A stretch of DNA of 64,000 nt from Micromonospora sp. WMMD1155 (GCF_029581275.1 NZ_CP120742.1:7254501-7318500); one strand, 5' to 3'. Positions 9,839 through 19,400 are shown, counted from the stretch's first letter. Numbers and translations: made by a program. The notes: generated by a model not told the origin, from the sequence alone.

Positions 9839-10498
9839 CTACACCGTCGCCACCGACATGTCGTCGAACACGACCAGCGCCCGCGACCCGATGATGCCCT
9901 GCGCCCGCCCATATCGCTGCTGCGTTCCTGGACGCGTGCGGGGCTCGACCAGTCCGGCTGCCATCGGCGCTTGCAGCGCATCGCTGATCAACTGGTCAGT
10001 GATGCGTTTGCGGTCGTGTAGCGAGCAGGCGAACCGCAGCCTGCTACGCCCAGGGTCAGAAACCCAGGCATGATCAACCGGGTACACACGACCCGCGCCG
10101 CCGTACACCTGGGTCATGCACGGCATCACCCGCGAGAACGCCCACGAGGCGTCGCTCGTGGGCATCAACACCACCTCAGCCAGGTCGCCGACCGCCTCCT
10201 CGATCTCGTCCGGATCACCGAACGGCTCGTCATACCCCGCGGGAATGGTCAGCACCACGACCGGCCACCGCCGCCCAAGCATCAACAAATGGTGCGCAAG
10301 CTCGCTGGCCTCGGCCTCCGAAGCGATGCGAAGTACCTTCGGTGGCGGCGCAGCAACGCCGGCTACCTCGCCGCTAGCCGATCGCTCCACAGGACCCGAC
10401 CACCTCTCCACACAAGTCAAGTCCCACAAAGTCACCACGCGCGGGACTCGGCCCGCGGCGGCGATCGGGAAGCGGCGAGCAGAACAACAGCCGGTCAT
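9839..10498 (-). CDS. Unrecognised protein, possibly truncated by an amber codon
   Basis: 219 aa; ATG three bases after the helicase stop, so translation is probably coupled to it. I do not recognise a family with confidence. Residues about 65-150 look like an alpha/beta domain (ELAHHLLMLGRRWPVVVLTI, VGDLAEVVLMPTSDASWAFS, TQVYGGAGRVYPVDHAW). The protein ends shortly after RALVVFDDMSVATV at TAG 9841-9839. The reading frame continues for another 185 codons beyond that stop and includes an S1-like barrel, so the intact ancestor may have been a two-domain protein. Position between the helicase and the sigma/Wadjet genes suggests it belongs to the defence operon. Confidence 0.55.
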   Translation of the reverse strand: MTGCCSARRFPIAAAGRVPRVVTLWDLTCVERWSGPVERSASGEVAGVAAPPPKVLRIASEAEASELAHHLLMLGRRWPVVVLTIPAGYDEPFGDPDEIEEAVGDLAEVVLMPTSDASWAFSRVMPCMTQVYGGAGRVYPVDHAWVSDPGRSRLRFACSLHDRKRITDQLISDALQAPMAAGLVEPRTRPGTQQRYGRAQGIIGSRALVVFDDMSVATV

Positions 10499-10501
10499 GC
10501 A

Positions 10502-13500
10502 TCACCACACAGCAACGCCGATCAACATGAGATCGTCTGCACCGTCATCCAGCCGCGCTCCGGCTATCGGCTGCAGGCCCGCCCCGACCACACCGTCGGC
10601 ATCGCGTCGGAGCCATAGCCGCCCCACCGCGGCGTCGCCGTCACGACGGGCGAGGACGACACGACCTTCGTAGAGGTCGAGTTGCCCGGAGGTGACGGGC
10701 TCGAAGACCTCGCCGGGCGCCTCCGTCACCAGGAATCGGCGGGTCGCGGTAAGTGCGGGCCCGACGTCCGAGAGCGAGACCCGCAGCGCCCCGACGGGCG
10801 CCTGGTCGTGCTTGCCGAGGAGGCGGCTGAGCACGTCCGCCGCCACGCCGCGACGTAGCTGCTCGTGGTAGCGCTCGTTGCGGAACACCCGCAGGCAGCG
10901 GTAGCAGCTGGTCTCTGGGCCGCATTCACAGTCGCGGACCCGCTGTAGCGCCTGGTCGAGTACGTCCCGCAGTCGCTCAGCGATGCGCCGGACGTGGCCA
11001 GCTCCTCCGGGCACGGTGTCGTAGAGCATGATCACGCTGCGGCCGGCTTCGGTTCGGTAGACCGTCGCATCGATGTCGTCGCGGGAGATCTCAAGCGCGC
11101 GTACCGCACCCTCGACCAGCGCGTACGCGACCGATCGCCAGGCGTTGTCCTCCACTCCGACCACGACCGCACCATCGAAGCTCAGGTCCAGGACGTCCGT
11201 CTGATATTTGTGGGCCAGCGACAGGTTCTCCATGCGGCCACGGCACTCTCGGCCGCTGAGTGGACTCTGGTGGTCGACCCGACCGTCGGTGGCCCGGCCG
11301 GCGAAGCCACAGGTCGCGCAGACCAGGAAGCCGCGTCCCATCGCGCCGTCGCTGATTGCCACCAGCTCGCCCCGTGCACCGGCCCGGACGGTGATCGCGC
11401 CTCCGGCGAGGTCCAACTTGTCCGCGTAGAGCTCGGCACCGGGCGAAACGACATGGGTTGCACCGTGCCAGGCCCGTCGCGGCGCACTGGTGGGTCGCCG
11501 GCCGGTACCGCGTGCTGCGATAAATCCGAAGACGGGAATGGCGTACTGACGGGGTACGCCGACGAGGGCGGCGCCGCAGGCCGGGCACTCCTGGTCGAGG
11601 CGGTCGATCGAGTCGCGGTAGTGGCCGCATCCGTCGCACACCGCGTAGTAGCGTCGCTCAAGGTCGCGTCCGGGCAGTCGGTACAGGCCGGCCGACTGCC
11701 AGACCAGTCCCCCGGCGACGACCTCCGCACCGGGTGCGTACTCGTAGATGGCCGACGAGAGGTCTCGGGAAAGCTCCAGTTGCTTGGCGACGGGGGCGTC
11801 CGCGAACGCCAGTCGCAGCTCGACGGTGTCGACGGGAAATCCGTACTTTGGCAGGACGTTTCGGTTGGCGAGCAACCCGAGCAGTTCGCGGCGAGTGATC
11901 GTGTTCATCACCCGGCCGTACCGCGTGGCCTTGTCGTCCTGGCGGGCGGTGAAGGCCTCCTGCCGCTTTTGCTCGTACGTGTCGACATCCTGCTGCAGCT
12001 CGGCCCGGACCGACTCCAGCAGGTCAACCAGGTGCTCGACCCACTCTTCGGAGTCGACGCCGATGATGTCGAGCACCTCGGCCGGCAGCACCTGCCGCAG
12101 CGATTCGCTGACCCGCCCAGGAACTGGGTTGAGAAAGTCGCGGACCAACGTGACCGGGGCGATCCCGTTGTCACCTGGCAGGAAGAACTCCCCTGCCGTA
12201 CGCCAGATGGTGCCGTGGAGCCGAAACTGCTCCCGAAAGAATGCAGCGAGCGCGACGGAGTGGGCGTGCCGCCGATCGATGCGCACGTTGGTCAGGGGCA
12301 CGTACGGCGCCCGGACCTCCCCGGCGATCATCCGGTCGGGCTCGGCGAAACGGGACAGGTCATGCGAGCGGCGCTGGGCATAGGTGAGCACGAGCGCGGC
12401 TGAATCGGCTCGGCGGCCGGCCCGACCCGCTCGCTGGACGTAGTTCGCGGTGGTCGGAGGCATGTTGCGCAGCATGACGGCTTGTAGCTCGCCGACGTCG
12501 ACGCCGAGTTCGAAGGTGGTGGAGCAGGAGAGGGCGTTGACTTCGCCGCGGACGAACTGCTGCTGGATTTCAGCGGCTCGCTCGCTGGTCCACTGGGCGG
12601 TGTGTTCGAGAACGCGCAGCGGCACTGGGTTCATGTCCCGGTAGACGTTGCGGTAGTGGTCCGGGTCGGTGTCCGCAGCAGGGGGCGTCCATGGTTCGAG
12701 GTCACCGGTGCAGGCGATGGTGGGGCAGGTGGCGCGCACGTTGAAGGGGGTGAGCTTTCGGCACCTGCTGCACTGCCACATGGTCAGGCCGCCGGCCGTC
12801 GCTGTGCAGGTGATCAGGGCGGAGTCGAGTTGGTGGACCTGGCCGATGCCGGGCTCGGTGCCGGCGATCAGCCACTCTGCCTGTGGCCCCTTGGTCAGCA
12901 GGCGCCACACGCCCTCCAGCAGTTGGATCGGGTCCGCCTGCCGGTCGAGCCGAGCAAGCACGCGGGTCACGAAGTCGGCCCGCCGGTTGGTCCCCTTGGT
13001 CGGCAGCCAGCTGAGGACCTTGCGGCGCGCGTCGGAGCCGGTGCCGCGTACGTAGATCGGGCCGAGCCGCGGCTGGAACGCCTCGTCGCGGGGGTCCACT
13101 CCGTCGAGGGCACCGACGGCGCCCTGGAGCCGGATCGATCGGATCAACTCGGAGAGCAACGCCCAGGCCTCTGCGCCGCTGAGGCCGAGGGCGAGGAGCG
13201 GCTGGGGTGTTTGCCAGGCGGGGTCGCGGGACATGTCCCAGGCGACGAGTCCCCTGCCCTCCAGGGAGTTGCGTTCGTCGACGCCGACGGCCTCGATCTG
13301 TGCCCAGAGGGCGACCTGCCTTTCCCGGGCCTGTCGGCTCTGCCGCCGTTCGAAGATGCCGTACCGGTCGGCTACTCGGGAGGTGTGGTAGACGACGTCG
13401 GTGAGGCGGACCTCGTCGCCGGCCGCCGCAGCGGCGACGGCACCCTCGTGGAGCAGCCGCCGGCGCTGCACCCGTTCATAGGAGTCTTCGAGGTACGGCG

Positions 13501-15430
13501 CGAAGTAGGCCGCAGACTGTCGGCTGTCGCTGAACAGCAGCAGCTTGCGCCCGCCGCCTCGTAGGCCCCGCTGGATGGGGTCGGAGGCGACGGGAAGCTT
13601 CTGGTAGAGGGCGGTCGCGAGGACCGAGGCGGAGGCTTCGTTGCCGCTGGCGAAGAGCCGGACCAGGCCGGCTCCGCGTCCCCCGCACGAGAGGCATGCC
13701 GTGAGCTCGTCGCTGCGCTGCCGTAGGAAACGTACGGCGCGCATGGCGCCGTCCGGGCAGCGCGGGCAGGTGGCCGCCTTACCGATCTGGAACACCCCGC
13801 ACCGGGTGCACAGTGCGCCCAGCTCGCCGGCCGCCTGGGCAGCACCGCTGAACATCTCCTCGTCGTCGTCGGTCGCCACGTCGTCGACCAGGGCCATCCA
13901 CACCTGCTGCTCGTCGCGGGAGCGGCGGGACCGGAACACGGTGAAGGTGCCGACCCGCTCCAGCGTGCCCATCAGGTAAACGGTGCCGCAGCGGCGGCAG
14001 GTGCCGAACTCGAAGGCGGCGTCGCCGCACCGTCCGCAGCGCTCGTGCCGGGTCAGACTGACGTGCGGCCCGTTGGCTCCGAGGCAGGCGAAAGCCCCTT
14101 CCGTCGCGCGGGCGAAGAGGTGGTAGCGGGCGGAGAGCACCGGGGTGCCGGCCTCATCGTGGATGCTGTTGGCGAGAGCGACCATCGACGCGGTCTCGGA
14201 CGCGCCGCTACCGGGGAACAGGGCCTGGGCGACCTCGTGCAGCGGTATCGGCCCGTGGGCGAGCAGCGCCTTGAGCCGGCGAACGCGCTGCTCGTACGCC
14301 AGCGCCTCGGCGGGGTCGTCCCCGGCGTACCCGTGCTCGCGGGCGAGGGCCACGACGGCGCCGGCGGGGTCCGGCGTGTTGAGCAGCTTTTCGTACGCCG
14401 TGGCGGGCAGGGGTCCCCACTCGGGCCCGGGTGGCAGCTGGACCCGGTCGGCGGTGATGACGTCCTGCCTCGCCTCATCGGCGGGGTCGTACTCGAAGGG
14501 GACGGGGAAGAGGGAGGCAGCGAAGTCGACCACGGCGGACATGTCGCTGCCGACGGTCGCGCTCGTCGCGATGCACTGCACCGGTCGGCCCGAATCCACT
14601 CGGTCGGCGAGTCGGCGCAGCAGCATCGCGAGCTCGGCCCCGCGAGCCCCGTCGTAGACGTGCGCCTCGTCGACGACGATGAACTGCCAGTGCCCGGCGT
14701 GTTCCCCCTCGAAGAGGTCCATGTCCAAGGGCCGCAGCAGCAGGTATTCGAGCATGGCGTAGTTGGTCAGCAGGAGGTGCGGCGGTCGCTGCTGCATCTC
14801 CTCCCGGCTGAGCAGTTCGTTGGGCAGCGGCTGCTCGCCAGGGTTCTGCTGCTCGAAGACCTCCACGGCCTCCCGGCGACTGCGGCGGGTCTCACCTGTG
14901 TAGCGGCCAAAGGTGATGTCCGGTGCCTCGGCCAGCAGGCCCCGCAGCCGCTTCATCTGATCGTTGGCCAGTGCGTTCATCGGGTACAGCAGCAGCGCCC
15001 GCACGCCGGGCCCGAGGGTGCCCGCCGCGCGTTCGGCCATCAGCCGGTTCAGGATGGGGATGAGGAAGCTCTCGGTCTTGCCGGATCCGGTGCCGGTGGC
15101 GACGACGATGTTGCGCCCTGCGGTGGCCTTCCGGATCGCCCGCTCCTGGTGTTGGTAGAGCGGACGGTCCATGGCCAGCCCGGCGCCCAGGCTGGCGATG
15201 CCGGGATCGAGCACGCCCGCGTCGATGAGCTGCCGGGGTGTGGCGCTGGTGACGTAGGGCGGGGTCGCCTCGAGCAGGGGTCCCTTGGTGATCTCCTGGT
15301 TGATCGCGTCGCCGATCGCGGCTTCGAGCGCGCTCGCGAGCCGGGGATCCTTCGGCTCCACGAGGGAACGAAGGTAGCGCCGGTAGGTGGAGACGATCGC
15401 GTCGCTGGTGGCGAGGGGGTCGAGGATCAT
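10502..15430 (-). CDS. DEAD/DEAH-box helicase with C-terminal DUF1998-type Cys region (DruE-like)
   Basis: 1642 aa from ATG 15430, which overlaps the stop of the upstream gene as ATGA. A longer in-frame extension upstream is Arg/Pro-rich nonsense inside that gene and is rejected. Motifs: Walker A VVATGTGSGKTES near residue 108, DEAH box VVDEAHVYDGARGAEL near 251, SAT motif (ATSATVG), a mid-protein Cys-rich zinc-ribbon-like segment (CERCGDAAFEFGTCRRCG), helicase C domain with QRAGRAGR, and a C-terminal Cys block (CECGPETSCYRCLRVFRNER, about 1498-1519) typical of DUF1998/MrfA-like helicases. Large helicases of this kind are core to Druantia (DruE) and DISARM (DrmA). With a large unknown protein upstream and no drmB or drmC nearby, a Druantia type III-like assignment is the better guess. 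Confidence 0.85.
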   Translation of the reverse strand: MILDPLATSDAIVSTYRRYLRSLVEPKDPRLASALEAAIGDAINQEITKGPLLEATPPYVTSATPRQLIDAGVLDPGIASLGAGLAMDRPLYQHQERAIRKATAGRNIVVATGTGSGKTESFLIPILNRLMAERAAGTLGPGVRALLLYPMNALANDQMKRLRGLLAEAPDITFGRYTGETRRSRREAVEVFEQQNPGEQPLPNELLSREEMQQRPPHLLLTNYAMLEYLLLRPLDMDLFEGEHAGHWQFIVVDEAHVYDGARGAELAMLLRRLADRVDSGRPVQCIATSATVGSDMSAVVDFAASLFPVPFEYDPADEARQDVITADRVQLPPGPEWGPLPATAYEKLLNTPDPAGAVVALAREHGYAGDDPAEALAYEQRVRRLKALLAHGPIPLHEVAQALFPGSGASETASMVALANSIHDEAGTPVLSARYHLFARATEGAFACLGANGPHVSLTRHERCGRCGDAAFEFGTCRRCGTVYLMGTLERVGTFTVFRSRRSRDEQQVWMALVDDVATDDDEEMFSGAAQAAGELGALCTRCGVFQIGKAATCPRCPDGAMRAVRFLRQRSDELTACLSCGGRGAGLVRLFASGNEASASVLATALYQKLPVASDPIQRGLRGGGRKLLLFSDSRQSAAYFAPYLEDSYERVQRRRLLHEGAVAAAAAGDEVRLTDVVYHTSRVADRYGIFERRQSRQARERQVALWAQIEAVGVDERNSLEGRGLVAWDMSRDPAWQTPQPLLALGLSGAEAWALLSELIRSIRLQGAVGALDGVDPRDEAFQPRLGPIYVRGTGSDARRKVLSWLPTKGTNRRADFVTRVLARLDRQADPIQLLEGVWRLLTKGPQAEWLIAGTEPGIGQVHQLDSALITCTATAGGLTMWQCSRCRKLTPFNVRATCPTIACTGDLEPWTPPAADTDPDHYRNVYRDMNPVPLRVLEHTAQWTSERAAEIQQQFVRGEVNALSCSTTFELGVDVGELQAVMLRNMPPTTANYVQRAGRAGRRADSAALVLTYAQRRSHDLSRFAEPDRMIAGEVRAPYVPLTNVRIDRRHAHSVALAAFFREQFRLHGTIWRTAGEFFLPGDNGIAPVTLVRDFLNPVPGRVSESLRQVLPAEVLDIIGVDSEEWVEHLVDLLESVRAELQQDVDTYEQKRQEAFTARQDDKATRYGRVMNTITRRELLGLLANRNVLPKYGFPVDTVELRLAFADAPVAKQLELSRDLSSAIYEYAPGAEVVAGGLVWQSAGLYRLPGRDLERRYYAVCDGCGHYRDSIDRLDQECPACGAALVGVPRQYAIPVFGFIAARGTGRRPTSAPRRAWHGATHVVSPGAELYADKLDLAGGAITVRAGARGELVAISDGAMGRGFLVCATCGFAGRATDGRVDHQSPLSGRECRGRMENLSLAHKYQTDVLDLSFDGAVVVGVEDNAWRSVAYALVEGAVRALEISRDDIDATVYRTEAGRSVIMLYDTVPGGAGHVRRIAERLRDVLDQALQRVRDCECGPETSCYRCLRVFRNERYHEQLRRGVAADVLSRLLGKHDQAPVGALRVSLSDVGPALTATRRFLVTEAPGEVFEPVTSGQLDLYEGRVVLARRDGDAAVGRLWLRRDADGVVGAGLQPIAGARLDDGADDLMLIGVAVW

Positions 15431-18400
15431 TCGGCTGCTCCGGCTCCGGTCAGGAGGAACTCCGCGAGGAGAAGGTCGATGGCGACGAGACGCGGCGCGC
15501 TGCGGGCGAGCGTCGCGTGCAGGGGAAGGATTCGTGGCAGTAGCTCGGCCGGGGCCGCGTGCCCTCGGGCGGCCAACCGCGCCACAAAGGCGAACGCCAG
15601 CGACAGCGCGGGGAGAGCGAGCCACCCTCGAGTCGGGTTGCGGGCCTGCAGCGCGGCTGCCGCCCGCGGCCCACCGCAATCGGCCAAGGGTGTTTGCAGG
15701 GCGCGCAGCAGACTCTCCGCGTTGCTGGAGAGCCGTCCCAGGCCGGGCCGCACCCGTACCTCGAACAGGTGGCGGGCCGCAACCATCCGTTCGTCGGCGT
15801 CGAGCAGGCCGCCGGGAACGACGCGCATCGCCCGCCACACCCGGTCGCGTTCCGCAGCCGGCAGCAACGCGAACACCTCGGCCGACTGGTCGAACCTGCC
15901 GACCGTCTCGTACGGGTCGGGACCGCCGGCGAGCAGGTGCGTTGCCACCTCACCGCACACGGCGGCGATCTGTTCGCCCAGGTCGGCGTGCGAGGCGATG
16001 TCAGGCAGCCGGTGGGCTGAGGCGAGCATTGCGGCCAGCGGGCTCGCCGTCCAGAGCCGCGCCTCGTCGGTCGCACTGACGTACCTGTCGGGAGGCAGGG
16101 CGATCAGACCGGAGTGCACCAGGGGCGCGACCACCTGGTCAGCCGAGGCACGGTGCTTGGTGAGCGCGGCCAGCGCGGCGGCGGGATGCGGGCGCAGGAG
16201 CGCCGCGGCGCCCCGGATGTTGGCCGTGACACCTCGGATACGAAGGTCGTCCGCGCGCGGGTAAATGTCGAACAGCAGCGGCGCGATGTCCGGTAGGTCG
16301 GGCAGGGCAGCTGCTCCGGCCAGGTACGCCGAAACTGCCTCACCCGCCGGGTCCTGGCCGGTCGGCTGCCACATCAGCTCGGCGAGGTCGAAGGCGTTGT
16401 CGCGGCCAGGCCACTCCGGCCAATCCGACGGCAACCACGGATCCTCGATGCGCAACAGCGCCACGAGGGGCCCCGCCGTGGTGACCCGCGTGGGGAGCGG
16501 GTCGCTGACCAGGTCCTCGCCAAGGCGCGCAAGGTACGGCGGTTCCCACGGCGCGTACACCTGGTACAGCGCGGCCGTCAGCCCCTCGGCCCGCACGCCG
16601 TCGACCAGCACCAGCCGGTCGTCCTCGATGTGCACCGCGCTGGCGAGGCGTCGAGGCACGCAGCGCGCTGCCGGGAAGTCCTGCCCGTCAAAGCGGACGT
16701 CGAGCTGGGCGAGCCCGTGGGCGCCGACCGTGTCGGCGATGGCCGCGAGCCCAAACCGGGCCATCGGCTGCCCGTAGGTCTCTCCGGACGGAACGGTTTG
16801 CAGCTCGCGGCCCCCGGAGCGGACGATCAGCCGTGCGTCCACCGCCCGCGGCAGCCGCACCAGCAGTTCACCCTCGCCGATCGTCTCGGTGTCCAGACGC
16901 AGTGGCTGCAGGGACCACTCGCCGCGGCTGCCGCCGCCGAGCCGTTGGAGCGCCATGTGGGCGGGCGTGACCCGTACGGTGGTCGCGCCGCCCTGGCTGT
17001 CGAGCTGCAGTTCGACAGCGGTGTCGGCGGGGCCCAGGTGGGTCATTGAGGGCGTGACCGACAGGTCGGGCAGGGTGGCGTCGGCTCCTACGGTGGCCGG
17101 TTCCAACCCGTCCGCAGTGATCTCTCGCCAAGCGGGGTGGGAGATGACAGACAACCCCTCGGCGAACTCCAGCGTACGGGCCAGGCCGCGGCCGAGCGGA
17201 CCCCGAACGGTGATCTCGTAGGCGCCGACCAAGGGGCGGGCAAGGTCCCGCCACGGGTCAACCGTCGTGTCGTGGTTGGAGGACACACTCTCCGTGTACA
17301 GGAGCTGGCCGGCGCCGGGTCGGCGGATCCGGATCGACCAGTCGGTGCTCACGCCGGGCTCGGTCGGCAGGGTCAGTCGTGGGGCCGTCGCGAGCACCGG
17401 TGCGCCAGCAAGGCTGCCCACTCCTGGCAATGGCTGGGCGAGTTGCAGTTGGGCGCGGCGGGCACCCTTGACCCGGCGCGGTGTTCCCGCACCAAGCCGT
17501 AGCTGCGACACCTGGCGAAGGTCGGCGCGGCGCAGCGTCCAGCCGAGCCAGCCGTACGGGGCCGGCACGTCGTACGTGTCGACCAGGTCGCCGTCCACCT
17601 GCAGCTCGAGCAGCCCACCGCCGTCGCTCTCGTGCGGGTACAGCAGCCACACCGGCTCGGGCGGAAGGCCGGTGGTTGCCGGCACCCGTCGGCCGTCCTC
17701 GGTGAAGACCAACAGAGGATCCCGCGGGTCGACAACATCCAGCTCGTACTCCTGGTCGTAGCCGCCCAACTCGACAGTCACCTGGCGGGCAGGGCGGGCG
17801 ATGGCTACGACCGATGCGGGTGCCGTCTCCCTGGTGCCAGGCCAGCGCGATTGGCTGACGACCGACTGGGCCTCGCCGTCGAAGCGCAACTGCCACATGA
17901 CGCGACCGTCCGGTGCGTCGTGCACCGGTGGCAACCACACCATCAGGCCCCGGCCGAACGGCTCCAACTCCAGGTGAGGGCGCTGCGGCGCCGCCTGGGC
18001 GGCCGACCCGCCGCGCTCTGAACTGCCCGTCCAGTCGAGCTGCTTCGCCTCCGCGAGCGCCTGAGCTCTTTCGATCAGGTGTGGGGAGAGTCCCAGTCCG
18101 TCGGCGGTAAACCCCGGCTGCCGTAGCCGCTCCAACAGGTCAAGGCAGCGGTCGACAAAGTCCGCGGCGTAGTCCTCGCCGCGCTGGATGAACCGCTGCA
18201 CCGGCTTGTCCGTCCCCTTCAGGCGCGACTCGCGGCCGGGCGCGAGCGCCCAGGCGAGGAAGTTCTCGCCGGTGATTCCGGGCTCGCGGGCCTGGCGCTG
18301 CAGCAGAAGATTCAACAGGTCGCCGAGGCAGTACGCGGGAACCCCGGCATGCATGAGGATCTCACCGACGTAGACCTGCGGCAGACCAGGGAACCGGGCC

Positions 18401-18738
18401 AGCCGGAAGTGGTCGAGGTTGAGGCGGAAGGCCCTCCCCCAGAACGACTGGTCGATCTGGCCCGGTGCCTCGTTGTGGACGGCGCTCCAGTAGTCGCCGT
18501 GCTCGTACCCCACGGCACCGATCCCGGCCAGGCCGACGACCAGGCACGCAGGGTAGTGACGGGTGAGCAGCCGCTGCCGGTCGAGGGGCGAACTGAGCCA
18601 AAAGACTCGTCCCAGGGCGCGGACGACCTCTTTGGCGTGATCCTCCGGTGCGTCAATCTCGGCGACCAGCGACACCGCGCGCAGGGCTGGCGCCCACTCG
18701 GCTTCCCGGAGCCGAAGTACCTCGGATGCGTGTGACAC
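15427..18738 (-). CDS. Large protein of unknown fold paired with the helicase (DruH-like candidate)
   Basis: 1103 aa from GTG 18738, preceded by AGAGGGAG four bases upstream. The open frame reaches 18999, but the extra residues cover an intergenic hairpin and promoter and are not protein-like. The N-terminal about 220 residues are helical (VVRALGRVFWLSSPLDRQRL, NLDHFRLARFPGLPQVYVGE). The middle, about 230-780, is beta-rich with many short Trp/Arg-containing strands and Ig- or jelly-roll-like periodicity. The C-terminal about 250 residues are again helical and Ala/Leu-rich. No nuclease or NTPase motif was found. Its 4-bp overlap with the helicase suggests an obligate partner, as for DruH with DruE in type III Druantia. 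The name is inference from size and context. Confidence 0.65.
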   Translation of the reverse strand: MSHASEVLRLREAEWAPALRAVSLVAEIDAPEDHAKEVVRALGRVFWLSSPLDRQRLLTRHYPACLVVGLAGIGAVGYEHGDYWSAVHNEAPGQIDQSFWGRAFRLNLDHFRLARFPGLPQVYVGEILMHAGVPAYCLGDLLNLLLQRQAREPGITGENFLAWALAPGRESRLKGTDKPVQRFIQRGEDYAADFVDRCLDLLERLRQPGFTADGLGLSPHLIERAQALAEAKQLDWTGSSERGGSAAQAAPQRPHLELEPFGRGLMVWLPPVHDAPDGRVMWQLRFDGEAQSVVSQSRWPGTRETAPASVVAIARPARQVTVELGGYDQEYELDVVDPRDPLLVFTEDGRRVPATTGLPPEPVWLLYPHESDGGGLLELQVDGDLVDTYDVPAPYGWLGWTLRRADLRQVSQLRLGAGTPRRVKGARRAQLQLAQPLPGVGSLAGAPVLATAPRLTLPTEPGVSTDWSIRIRRPGAGQLLYTESVSSNHDTTVDPWRDLARPLVGAYEITVRGPLGRGLARTLEFAEGLSVISHPAWREITADGLEPATVGADATLPDLSVTPSMTHLGPADTAVELQLDSQGGATTVRVTPAHMALQRLGGGSRGEWSLQPLRLDTETIGEGELLVRLPRAVDARLIVRSGGRELQTVPSGETYGQPMARFGLAAIADTVGAHGLAQLDVRFDGQDFPAARCVPRRLASAVHIEDDRLVLVDGVRAEGLTAALYQVYAPWEPPYLARLGEDLVSDPLPTRVTTAGPLVALLRIEDPWLPSDWPEWPGRDNAFDLAELMWQPTGQDPAGEAVSAYLAGAAALPDLPDIAPLLFDIYPRADDLRIRGVTANIRGAAALLRPHPAAALAALTKHRASADQVVAPLVHSGLIALPPDRYVSATDEARLWTASPLAAMLASAHRLPDIASHADLGEQIAAVCGEVATHLLAGGPDPYETVGRFDQSAEVFALLPAAERDRVWRAMRVVPGGLLDADERMVAARHLFEVRVRPGLGRLSSNAESLLRALQTPLADCGGPRAAAALQARNPTRGWLALPALSLAFAFVARLAARGHAAPAELLPRILPLHATLARSAPRLVAIDLLLAEFLLTGAGAAE

Positions 18739-18780
18739 GGTCTCCCTCTTGTGGATTGGGGTGGTCAGCGCGGTAGGGCG

Positions 18781-18809
18781 ACTATGCAAGCAAGCCAAGG
18801 CTTGATCAA
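18781..18809 (-). promoter_or_regulatory. Putative sigma-70-type promoter for the DruH-like/helicase operon
   Basis: On the minus strand TTGATC (18809-18804) and CATAGT (18786-18781) are separated by 17 bases, and the gene start at 18738 is about 40 bases further on. It lies in the only sizeable gap in an otherwise packed minus-strand series, immediately downstream of a strong hairpin. Confidence 0.5.
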
Positions 18810-18952
18810 GACCAAACCATCGCCTCGGCGTCCGCCGTGCCCGATCGGTCACTGAGGTGAAACCGGTCGGCTGCAGCGGTGGACAGGTCAGACAAGACGC
18901 CGCCCCACTCAGGGGAGTGAGAACTGGCGGCGTTGACTTCGCCCGCCCTGGC

Positions 18953-18985
18953 GGGCCGGTCACCTGGCGGGCAGGTGACCGGCCC
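18953..18985 (-). terminator. Strong 14-bp hairpin after the 134-aa gene
   Basis: Perfect inverted repeat: arms GGGCCGGTCACCTG (18953-18966) and its complement (18972-18985) around a 5-base loop. It begins 10 bases past the stop of the 134-aa gene. There is no T-tract in the minus-strand direction, so it may be a GC-rich actinobacterial terminator, an attenuator or an RNA processing site. It separates the ATPase unit from the helicase operon. Confidence 0.6.
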
Positions 18986-18995
18986 GGCACTCGGA

Positions 18996-19400
18996 TCACT
19001 GGAGGACGGGCGCGTCAGGCCGTGGCCCCTCCGGGCTGGCGGGGGCGGCCAGTTCGAGTTGGGGTAACAGTGCGGTGACGTCCTGGTGCCAGCCGCGGAG
19101 CTCCGCGACCGTGGGTGCGAGTTCGTAGGTGTGGTGGTGCATCGCGCGCGACAGGCCGTGCCAGGCGGTACGCGCCGTCGAGGCTGCCTCGGCACCGGCG
19201 AAGGTGGGCAGGACGAGCAGTTGGTTGCGCATGGGTCGGTCGACGACGGACGGGGCGACCCGGTCCCAGTAGTGCCGCAGCCCTTGTTCGAGGGCGAGGC
19301 GGGTCAGGCAGGCGGATCCGCGTTGCCAGCAGCGGCGCATGCTGGACGGCGGGTGCAGCAGCAGCATGCTGGCAGCGTTCAGATACGTGTGTGGGCTCAC
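18996..19400 (-). CDS. Small unrecognised protein coupled to the RecF/SMC-like ATPase
   Basis: 134 aa; the GTG start overlaps the ATPase stop as GTGA, so the two are translationally coupled. It is helical, with several Trp, His and Arg residues (LEQGLRHYWDRVAPSVVDR, MHHHTYELAPTVAELRGWH). It shows no catalytic motif or membrane segment and ends in a Pro-rich tail. It is unrecognised. Defence ATPases of this class are often followed by a small partner or effector gene, and the coupling makes that plausible here, but nothing in the residues proves it. Confidence 0.6.
   Translation of the reverse strand: MSPHTYLNAASMLLLHPPSSMRRCWQRGSACLTRLALEQGLRHYWDRVAPSVVDRPMRNQLLVLPTFAGAEAASTARTAWHGLSRAMHHHTYELAPTVAELRGWHQDVTALLPQLELAAPASPEGPRPDAPVLQ

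Noticed and set aside
9839..9841. Amber codon as a pyrrolysine or selenocysteine-type recoding site
   Set aside because: Selenocysteine uses TGA, and no pyrrolysine machinery is expected or seen; a plain stop or mutation is simpler.
10994..12403. 469-aa plus-strand frame inside the helicase gene
   Set aside because: Antisense shadow without motifs.
10502..15430. Assignment of the helicase to DISARM (DrmA)
   Set aside because: No DrmB, DrmC (phospholipase D) or DISARM methylase lies next to it; the large overlapping partner fits Druantia III better.
14045..16264. 739-aa open frame on the plus strand across the helicase gene
   Set aside because: Shadow of the minus-strand helicase and its partner; those carry motifs in the correct frame, while this product is Gly/Arg/Val low-information text.
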